Part shown: in pieces, positions 6,426-10,704 of the stretch | How positions within the stretch are numbered: position 1 is the first letter of the stretch | Layout of the letters: every line of letters begins with the position of its first letter | From: Oscillospiraceae bacterium | Lineage (GTDB): Bacteria; Bacillota; Clostridia; Oscillospirales; Oscillospiraceae | DNA length: 10,704 bases | Reading direction: 5' to 3' | Assembly: GCA_021205585.1 (NCBI GenBank) | Contig: JAJPXI010000026.1 | Location: forward strand, 1 to 10,704 | The notes under the pieces: generated by a model | What the model was told of the DNA's origin: nothing | Seen by the model: the letters and a program-made list of their open reading frames with translations, nothing else | Databases searched by the model: none | Translations under genes and position numbers: made by a program

Positions 6426-7019
6426 ATGGGACGGAAAAAAGCCCGGAACACCAAGGGAAAAATCGTGGCAGCGGCCTGGAAGCTCTTTTACGACCAGGGC
6501 TACGAGGCCACCACCATCGACGACATCATCGCCGAGTCGGAGACCTCCCGCGGCTCCTTCTACCACTACTTCGACGGCAAGGATGTGCTGCTTGGCTCCC
6601 TGGCCTACCTGTTCGACGAGAAGTACATGGAGCTGGAATCCCGGCTGGCGGAGCTTGGGACGGCCATGGAAAAGCTGCTGTTTCTCAACCGGGAGCTGTT
6701 CGACATGATTGAAAACAGCGTGGCCATCGACCTGCTGGCCCGCCTGCTGTCCACCCAGCTGACCACAAAGGGGGAGAAGCACCTGCTGGACCGCAGCCGG
6801 TACTACTACAAGCTGTTGCGCCGCATCGTCCAAGAGGGCCAGCAGTCCGGGGAACTGCGCCGGGATCTGTCTGTCAACGAGCAGGTCAAGCTCTACGCCC
6901 TGGCCGAGCGGGCCCTGCTGTACGACTGGTGCATCTGCAACGGGGAGTACGCCCTGCGCGTCTATGGGGAGACGGTGATGCCCTTCTTCCTCCAGAAACT
7001 GGCCGGTAAAACCGCGTGA
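6426..7019 (+). CDS. TetR/AcrR-family transcriptional regulator of the FAS operon
   Basis: This 197-residue protein has an N-terminal TetR DNA-binding domain: the stretch from KGKIVAAAWKLFYDQGYEA to TTIDDIIAESETSRGSFYHY, then F-D-G-K-D-V-L-L, contains the helix-turn-helix (about 29-48). The rest is a helical ligand/dimer domain with no recognisable specificity. The ATG at 6426 gives a standard short N-terminal arm; the only ribosome binding candidate is the purine-rich GCGCGGAAGG just upstream, so translation may partly depend on the preceding ketosynthase. It is the last gene of the operon and so would be co-transcribed with its presumed targets. The best target is the 21-bp palindrome at 145-165, and a plausible ligand is a long-chain acyl-ACP or acyl-CoA, by analogy with TetR-type lipid regulators such as FabR and FadR of Bacillus. 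Family is certain; target and ligand are inferred. Confidence 0.9.
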   Translation: MGRKKARNTKGKIVAAAWKLFYDQGYEATTIDDIIAESETSRGSFYHYFDGKDVLLGSLAYLFDEKYMELESRLAELGTAMEKLLFLNRELFDMIENSVAIDLLARLLSTQLTTKGEKHLLDRSRYYYKLLRRIVQEGQQSGELRRDLSVNEQVKLYALAERALLYDWCICNGEYALRVYGETVMPFFLQKLAGKTA

Positions 7020-7034
7020 AGCGGCAGTGTGAGT

Positions 7035-7154
7035 ATGAACGATTACGAACAACAGACGTCGCTGGCCGGACTTTTAGAAAACTGGCTGCGGCGGAGAGGG
7101 AAATCGCCGACGGCGTATAGGGTGAAAAATTTTCCGAGGTGGCCAAACGACTGA
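7035..7154 (+). CDS. Possible 39-residue small protein, doubtful
   Basis: An ATG 15 bp after the TetR stop opens a 39-codon frame beginning MNDYEQQTSLAGLLENWLRRRGKS, ended by TGA at 7152. The N-terminal half is amphipathic-looking and basic at its end; no family is recognised. The upstream sequence GGCAGTGTGAGT is not a convincing ribosome binding site. The last third overlaps another frame (from about 7113) reading GEKFSEVAKRLRAQVHGDV up to a stop, which looks more protein-like, so this segment may instead be a frameshifted gene remnant. It is listed because it is placed directly after the operon and before its terminator. Most likely it is not a functional gene. Confidence 0.2.
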   Translation: MNDYEQQTSLAGLLENWLRRRGKSPTAYRVKNFPRWPND

Positions 7155-7247
7155 GGGCGCAGGTTCATGGAGACGTATAACGCCCCAATTTTTCCCGCCG
7201 CCCGTTCTCTACGGACGGCGGGATTGCCGTGGTCTGCTGTAAACAGA

Positions 7248-7290
7248 GGGGGCCTTATCAAAACAGCCGTTTTGATAAGGCCCCCCTTGT
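7248..7290 (+). terminator. Hairpin terminator at the end of the FAS operon
   Basis: A perfect 17-bp stem (7248-7264 with 7269-7285) of GGGGGCCTTATCAAAAC and its reverse complement closes a 4-nt loop (AGCC). It is followed by CTTGTTATG, a short and weak T-rich tail. The stem strength and its position after the last operon gene support termination of + strand transcripts; it could also stop read-through from the opposite strand. Confidence 0.75.
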
Positions 7291-7318
7291 TATGTGTGCG
7301 GATGCAGCCGCCCATTCA

Positions 7319-7390
7319 TACTGAAATCTGATTAAACAAGACATTAAAAATGGCTTGTTTTAATAGCCGCCGCATTTGTTAATCGCTTTA
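7319..7390. repeat. Degenerate short inverted-repeat element flanked by TA
   Basis: The left end CTGAAATCTGATTAAAC and the right end, read on the opposite strand as CTAAAGCGATTAACAAA, form an imperfect terminal inverted repeat between TA dinucleotides (7319-7320 and 7389-7390). The left end shares CTGATTAAA with the ends of the adjacent MITE. Inside, ATTAAACAAG (7331-7340) and CTTGTTTTAAT form a second imperfect hairpin. It may be a decayed relative of the MITE or an internally deleted copy. The similarity is short, so confidence is low. Confidence 0.35.
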
Positions 7391-7400
7391 GAGGCTCCTT

Positions 7401-7565
7401 TAGGGAAGGACTGATTAAATCGGCAAGAGCGGATGGCGAGAAATTTTGCGACAAAAGAAGGCACAAAAGTGCAGGCATACTTTGTGTATGTCAAACTTTT
7501 GCAACGCACTTTTGGCGGAAAAGTTCCGCCAGACGCCGCAGACGCATTTAATCAGTGCTTCCTTA
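7401..7565 (+). mobile_element. Complete MITE-like element with TA ends
   Basis: The left end TAGGGAAGGACTGATTAAAT (7401-7420) and the reverse complement of the right end (7546-7565) agree at 18 of 20 positions. TA lies at both outer borders, leaving 161 bp between, as expected for elements moved by IS630/Tc1-mariner transposases, which duplicate TA. The interior contains a perfect hairpin, TGGCGGAA (7513-7520) with TTCCGCCA (7524-7531), and a smaller one around ATACTTTGTGTAT. No transposase is encoded, so it would need one supplied in trans. Its first 53 bp are identical to the partial copy at 10652, and its right end resembles 1-54. An ORF can be read through it, but that is a by-product of the repeat. 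Confidence 0.85.
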
Positions 7566-7589
7566 GATACCTAACCTTGTTTTTTCTGT

Positions 7590-7615
7590 GGGGCTGTTTT
7601 GCAGCGGCCCTTTTT
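7590..7615 (+). terminator. Weak hairpin plus T run, possible + strand terminator
   Basis: GGG (7590-7592) and GCTG (7593-7596) can pair with CAGC (7602-7605) and CCC (7608-7610), leaving a two-base bulge, and TTTTT follows at 7611-7615. It would stop + strand read-through just before the 3' end of the convergent phosphatase gene. The stem is short and bulged. No U-rich hairpin in the right orientation was seen for the - strand operon itself. Confidence 0.35.
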
Positions 7616-7620
7616 CGGTT

Positions 7621-8331
7621 TTATTGCGGGCTAATCCAGTCCTCCAGCAGCCGCTGTCCCCTGCGCTCCATGTGCGCCAGGGGCATATCGCCCAAGGCGG
7701 CGCGGATGGCCTCGGCGGCGGCGCCGTAGTCAGGGGCGCGGGAGTCGGTGTTGTGGCAGTCGGAGCCGAGCATATGGATTTCGCCGTCCTTCAGCATTTT
7801 CAGGGCTTTGCGCCTGGTTTTCCGCTCCAGGAAGAAGGAGGCGTTGCACTGCATCAGCACGCCCTGCTCCCGGAGGGCTTTCCAGGTGTCCTTTTTCTGG
7901 TAGTCCATATACCGCTCGATGTGGGCCAGCAGCACGGTGGTGTTCCGACGGCCGTTCAGCTCAACCACGTCGGAAATCATCCGGCTGCTCCAGCGCTGGG
8001 AGAAGGGCATCTCCAGCAGCAGCAGCCGCCGCCCCTCCAGCTGCAATTCCTCCAGCTCTTCCATCAGGGTAATGCCCTCAAAGTACTGCACCTCTGCCCC
8101 CAGGACAAGCTCCGGGAAGCCCTCCTCCAGATGGGGCTGCAGGGCCTCCCAGGCGCGCTTGCGGTGGCGCAGGAAGCGCTCGGGCGTGTTTTCCCAGGCG
8201 TAAAAATGGGGGGTGGCGGCCATCACGCGCACACCCTGTCTGGCGGCCATGCGCAGCATGGCCACGCTCATCTCCACGGATTTGCTCCCGTCGTCGATGC
8301 CGGGGAGGACGTGGGAATGGATGTCGATCAT
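7621..8331 (-). CDS. cpsB: CpsB/YwqE-family manganese-dependent protein-tyrosine phosphatase
   Basis: This 236-residue PHP-superfamily protein should dephosphorylate the partner tyrosine kinase and so control polysaccharide polymerisation and export. The metal-binding residues of the family are all visible: H5 and H7 in MIDIHSHVLPGIDDG, H42 in ATPHF, E80 in GAEVQYF, E107 in LLLLEMPF, H137 in LAHIERY, and D191/H193 in GSDCHN. Length is close to pneumococcal CpsB (243). Its ATG overlaps the stop of the upstream kinase (ATGA on the - strand), so the two are translationally coupled. There are no further genes downstream on this strand before the MITE. It could be called Wzh or YwqE; the biochemical assignment is firm, the physiological target polysaccharide is unknown. 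Confidence 0.93.
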   Translation of the reverse strand: MIDIHSHVLPGIDDGSKSVEMSVAMLRMAARQGVRVMAATPHFYAWENTPERFLRHRKRAWEALQPHLEEGFPELVLGAEVQYFEGITLMEELEELQLEGRRLLLLEMPFSQRWSSRMISDVVELNGRRNTTVLLAHIERYMDYQKKDTWKALREQGVLMQCNASFFLERKTRRKALKMLKDGEIHMLGSDCHNTDSRAPDYGAAAEAIRAALGDMPLAHMERRGQRLLEDWISPQ

Positions 8332-9863
8332 GTCTTGCCGCCTTGCTGCTTTTTGCCGGCGGATTCCCCATAGCCGTAGCCGTAACCGTAACCATAGCCG
8401 TATTTATGGCCGTAGCGTCCGTAGCTCTTGGACTTGATGTTGTTGAAGGTGGTCACGAAGCCCAGCAGCTTGGCATCGGCAAATTCCAGCTGGCCCAGGG
8501 CGTCCCGCAGAACGGGGCGGCGGCAGTAGCCGGTGTGTACCGCCAGCACCAGCCCGTCCACCAGCCGGGCGGCCAGCACCGCGTCGGTCACGGCGGTGAT
8601 GGGTGGAAGATCCAGCACGATATAGTCAAAATACTCCTGGAAGTTCTTGATGCACTCGGCCATGCGGTTGGAGGCCAGCAGCTCCGAGGGGTTAGGGGGG
8701 ATGTCCCCGGCGGTGATGACGCACAGGTTTTTGTGCAGCTCTGTCTTTTGGCTGGCCTGGGACATGGTGCAGTTGCCGGTCAGCAGGTTGGAAAGGCCGG
8801 GGGAGCGGTTGATGGAAAGCCGATCCGCCTGGCTGGGCTTGCGCAGGTCGGCCTCCAGCAGTAATACCAGCTTCCCGGACTCCGCCAGGGTGAAGGCCAG
8901 GTTGACGCTGGTGGTGCTCTTGCCCTCGAAGGCCAGGGAGCTGGTCATGCCGATGACCTTGCACTCGCCGCTGTCCGGCAGGCTCAGGGTGATGTTGGTG
9001 CGCAGCATCTTATAGGCCTCCCGGGCGGCAAAGCTCAGCTGCTCCCCAACCATGTCGCCGCCGCCCGCCTGTTTGCCATCCTTGTTTTTGGCCCGCTTTC
9101 CGCCGCCCTCCGGCATCTCGCTGTAGCCGTACCCGTATCCGGAGGAATCCTGCGTTTGGAGATCCGGGATGGAGGCCAGGATTGGGATGCCGGGGTGCAG
9201 CTGAGAAAGCTCCTCGTCCTGGGTAATCTCATCGTTGGTCAAATCCCGGATGATGATGACCGCCGCCGCGATGATTAGGCCGGCCAGCAGGCCGATCAGG
9301 GTGTATATGGTCACGTTGGGGGAGGATTTCTCCGTGGGTATCACCGCGTAATCGGCGATATAGGCGGAGGCGCCCTCCACCAAATTGGTGATCCGGTCGG
9401 GCAGCAGCTCCGCCAGGGCGTTGGCCAGCAGGGCGGCCTCCTCCGGGTCGGTGCTGGTGACCGCGATGGTGAAAAGCTCCGTGTCGTCCACAGAGTCGGC
9501 GGACACCATTTCAAGCAGATCCTCATAGTCGTAGGGCGCCCCAGTGGCCTCCAGGGCCTGCTCCAGGGTGGTGCGGGTTTTCAAAATGGCGATATAGGTA
9601 TCCACCAGGCTCTGGGAGGCGCTCAGGTCGGAGCTACTCAGGGTGCTGTTGGTGTTAGAGCCGTTGTTGACATACATGGTGGCGGTGGCCGTGTATTTGG
9701 GCGCAATCAGAAAAAATGAACAGGAAAAGAGAAGTGCGGCCCCCAGCACAGCTGCCAGGAGCAGTACCACCCCGTGCCGCCACAGGGCTTTGAACAAACG
9801 GGACAGGTCAATTTCAATTTCCGTGCTGGGCTGAGCTTCGTTGTCCTTCACGTTACTATTCAT
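8328..9863 (-). CDS. Fused Wzz-domain / BY-type tyrosine kinase
   Basis: This 511-residue membrane protein joins the chain-length regulator and the autokinase that many Bacillota keep as two proteins (CpsC and CpsD). An N-terminal Wzz domain is framed by two membrane helices (about 32-53 and 183-205) with an extracytoplasmic loop between. A cytoplasmic linker contains YGYGY (243-247) and a glycine/lysine-rich stretch. The kinase domain follows: Walker A FEGKSTT (312-318), Walker A' LLLEADLRKP (334-343) with Glu337 where Asp is usual, PPNPSELL (389-396) and Walker B IVLDLPP (415-421). The tail has eight tyrosines, mostly a Y-G repeat (481-498), the expected autophosphorylation cluster. Start ATG at 9863 is preceded by AAAGGAA. 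A good promoter lies about 90 bp upstream. Partner phosphatase follows with an overlap. Confidence 0.93.
   Translation of the reverse strand: MNSNVKDNEAQPSTEIEIDLSRLFKALWRHGVVLLLAAVLGAALLFSCSFFLIAPKYTATATMYVNNGSNTNSTLSSSDLSASQSLVDTYIAILKTRTTLEQALEATGAPYDYEDLLEMVSADSVDDTELFTIAVTSTDPEEAALLANALAELLPDRITNLVEGASAYIADYAVIPTEKSSPNVTIYTLIGLLAGLIIAAAVIIIRDLTNDEITQDEELSQLHPGIPILASIPDLQTQDSSGYGYGYSEMPEGGGKRAKNKDGKQAGGGDMVGEQLSFAAREAYKMLRTNITLSLPDSGECKVIGMTSSLAFEGKSTTSVNLAFTLAESGKLVLLLEADLRKPSQADRLSINRSPGLSNLLTGNCTMSQASQKTELHKNLCVITAGDIPPNPSELLASNRMAECIKNFQEYFDYIVLDLPPITAVTDAVLAARLVDGLVLAVHTGYCRRPVLRDALGQLEFADAKLLGFVTTFNNIKSKSYGRYGHKYGYGYGYGYGYGESAGKKQQGGKT
8370..8402 (-). repeat. Hexanucleotide repeat encoding the Tyr-Gly tail
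   Basis: Units of the form CCGTAG, CCGTAA and CCATAG repeat in tandem and encode five Tyr-Gly pairs plus a tyrosine (residues 488-498) of the kinase. The unit length is a multiple of three, so copy-number change would alter the number of phosphorylatable tyrosines without shifting the frame. The units are not identical at third positions, which lowers slippage. Confidence 0.75.
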
Positions 9864-9948
9864 AGTATCACAATTCCTTTACAAGAAATTTCCGAGAGTT
9901 TATGGGACTCTTTGGATTTTTAGCAGGCTCATATAAAACACAAAGAAT

Positions 9949-9977
9949 ATTATACCTGAGGAGCCGGGCGTTGTAAA
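9949..9977 (-). promoter_or_regulatory. Promoter of the kinase/phosphatase operon
   Basis: On the - strand, TTTACA (9972-9977) lies 17 bp upstream of TATAAT (9949-9954). Transcription should start near 9942, leaving a leader of about 80 nt before the ATG at 9863. Only one base departs from the sigma-A consensus. Confidence 0.8.
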
Positions 9978-10061
9978 CCCCTTTTTTTCAAAATATCATC
10001 CAAATTCACCGCTTTACCCCCCCAGATATGGATTTTTTTTGTATATTTCTCTCGCGATTTC

Positions 10062-10090
10062 TTGACAATCGGCCCCAACTCTGGTATACT
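10062..10090 (+). promoter_or_regulatory. Promoter of the phosphopantetheinyl transferase gene
   Basis: TTGACA (10062-10067) and TATACT (10085-10090) are separated by 17 bp. The start should be near 10097, giving a leader of about 74 nt. The transferase therefore has its own promoter and is not transcribed with the FAS operon. Confidence 0.8.
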
Positions 10091-10110
10091 TTTAGACGCA
10101 TACATATGGA

Positions 10111-10155
10111 CGGGCCGATATTTTAAAAAGGAAAGCGCGGCCCGTTTCCGGCCCG
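10111..10155 (+). promoter_or_regulatory. Leader with two alternative hairpins near the ribosome binding site
   Basis: CGGGCCG (10111-10117) can pair with either of two CGGCCCG copies, at 10138-10144 or at 10149-10155. The second copy abuts the ribosome binding site GGAGGGAGG (10155-10163), so the two pairings could expose or mask it. This may be chance in GC-rich sequence; no known riboswitch is recognised. Confidence 0.3.
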
Positions 10156-10170
10156 GAGGGAGGCGGCGGG

Positions 10171-10665
10171 ATGCTGGAGGTGTTTTGGGCCGAGGGGGAC
10201 GCCTGCGCCCTGCTGGAGTGTGCCGCCCGGCTGGCCTGGGGGTGGGAGCGCCTGCCCCCCGTGGAGCGGCTGCCGGGGGGCAAGCCGGCGTTTTCCGGCC
10301 TGCCGGAAAAACAGTTCAACCTGTCCCACAGCGGCGGCCTGGCCCTGTGCGCCCTGTCCGATGGGCCGGTGGGGGCGGATTTGGAGTTGGTGCGCCCCCG
10401 GAATCCCCAGCTGCCCGCCCGGATTTTCCAGGGGGAGGACTGGGCGCGCTACCAGCGGCTGGGGGGCGACTGGCCCGCGTTTTACACCCTTTGGACCGAG
10501 GTGGAGAGCGTCATCAAATACACCGGGGAGGGCCTGGCGGCCTGGCGGCGGGCGGCGGTGCCGGAGGGCTGCGTACTGACCGGCCTGTCCGGCCCGGGCT
10601 GGCGGGGGGCCGTCTGCGCCGGGGAGCCCTTCCGGGGGCGGATTCGAAAATTAGGGAAGGACTGA
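10171..10665 (+). CDS. Sfp-type 4'-phosphopantetheinyl transferase, 3' end altered by a MITE
   Basis: This 164-residue protein should transfer phosphopantetheine from CoA to the serine of carrier proteins. Motifs in order: GGKPAF (36-41), FNLSHSGG (49-56), the metal-binding GADLE (Asp70, Glu72), and FYTLWTEVESVIKYTGEGL (104-122), where Glu112 matches the third metal ligand. The usual W-x-x-KE-A/S reads WTEVES, so the lysine before that glutamate is missing. It is shorter than Bacillus Sfp (224). The start is fixed by GGAGGGAGG, 7 bp before ATG. The last codons and the TGA stop are formed by the terminal repeat of the MITE at 10652, so the original C-terminus is lost or replaced. It may activate the ACP at 189; it could also be an inactive relic. 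Family is likely, activity uncertain. Confidence 0.8.
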   Translation: MLEVFWAEGDACALLECAARLAWGWERLPPVERLPGGKPAFSGLPEKQFNLSHSGGLALCALSDGPVGADLELVRPRNPQLPARIFQGEDWARYQRLGGDWPAFYTLWTEVESVIKYTGEGLAAWRRAAVPEGCVLTGLSGPGWRGAVCAGEPFRGRIRKLGKD

Positions 10666-10704
10666 TTAAATCGGCAAGAGCGGATGGCGAGAAATTTTGC
10701 GACA
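10652..10704 (+). mobile_element. Left end of a MITE-like element (cut by window edge)
   Basis: All 53 bases are identical to 7401-7453 of the complete element, including the terminal repeat and the TA border, so the two copies moved or were copied recently. The insertion lies in the 3' end of the phosphopantetheinyl transferase gene and supplies its last codons and stop. The right end lies outside the window. Confidence 0.85.

Larger units (their letters stand above)
7020..7620. other. 600-bp intergenic region between convergent operons
   Basis: No solid gene lies here. In order it holds a doubtful 39-codon ORF (7035-7154), a stem of 12 bp with one mismatch lacking a U run (7194-7222), a strong terminator hairpin (7248-7290), a degenerate inverted-repeat element (7319-7390), a complete MITE-like element (7401-7565) and a weaker hairpin with a T run (7590-7615). 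Stretches of 7035-7190 look like former coding sequence in more than one frame, but I do not recognise them. Confidence 0.7.
9864..10170. other. 307-bp AT-rich divergent intergenic region
   Basis: It separates the - strand kinase operon from the + strand phosphopantetheinyl transferase and contains one recognisable promoter for each. The middle (about 9978-10060) is A/T-rich with T runs and no gene. The right part is a leader with repeated CGGCCCG blocks. No operator palindrome like the one at 145-165 was found here. Confidence 0.7.

Noticed and set aside
7194..7222. GC-rich hairpin (12-bp stem with one mismatch) as a terminator
   Set aside because: No T run follows it on either strand; the stronger hairpin at 7248-7285 is the better terminator.
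7043..7315. 90-codon - strand ORF across the intergenic region
   Set aside because: It reads straight through the perfect 17-bp terminator stem and has no clear ribosome binding site or family signature.
7433..7729. 98-codon + strand ORF beginning MARNFATKEG
   Set aside because: It starts inside the MITE-like element, runs through its hairpins and ends antisense to cpsB; no ribosome binding site. Such ORFs arise wherever the repeat is present.
7588..8373. 261-codon + strand ORF opposite cpsB
   Set aside because: Antisense to cpsB, which has all its metal ligands; the product is a composition artefact.
8364..8405. Short tandem repeats as a CRISPR-like array
   Set aside because: They are contiguous 6-bp coding units for Tyr-Gly in the kinase tail, with no spacers.

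Overview
The window looks like a GC-rich Bacillota genome, most likely a gut Clostridia of the Oscillospiraceae type (Flavonifractor/Intestinimonas-like). This is inferred from the FabK-type enoyl-ACP reductase, the CpsB/tyrosine-kinase pair, strong AGGAGG ribosome binding sites, consensus sigma-A promoters, and GC-rich genes separated by AT-rich gaps. I could not check the taxonomy by search.

Region 1 (111-7019, + strand) is one tightly packed type II fatty-acid-synthase operon: acpP, fabK, fabD, fabG, fabZ, a hot-dog thioesterase, two consecutive ketosynthases and a TetR-family regulator. Most junctions overlap or are within a few bases. A near-perfect promoter (TTGACA, 17 bp, TATAAT) drives it, and a perfect 21-bp palindrome lies across the expected transcription start. 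The TetR protein at the 3' end is the obvious candidate to bind that palindrome, which would make a self-contained feedback loop. The operon has no fabH and no acetyl-CoA carboxylase genes, but adds a thioesterase and a second, divergent ketosynthase. That suggests an accessory, regulated fatty-acyl (or polyketide-like) pathway rather than the only housekeeping FASII.

Region 2 (7020-7620) is non-coding or nearly so. It holds a 39-codon ORF of doubtful reality, a strong hairpin terminator, a degenerate 68-bp inverted-repeat element, and a complete 161-bp MITE-like element flanked by TA.

Region 3 (7621-9863, - strand) is a two-gene operon: a fused Wzz/BY-type tyrosine kinase with a Tyr-Gly repeat tail, and its PHP-family phosphatase CpsB. 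Such pairs control capsule or exopolysaccharide export, but no glycan genes lie in the window.

Region 4 (9864-10704) is a divergent promoter region followed by a + strand Sfp-type phosphopantetheinyl transferase. Its last codons and stop codon are made by the end of another copy of the MITE. Partial MITE copies therefore sit at both window edges and a complete one lies between, all in the same orientation, so they bracket the FAS operon and the kinase/phosphatase/transferase block as two cassettes. The transferase could load the ACP of the FAS operon; that is an inference from proximity.
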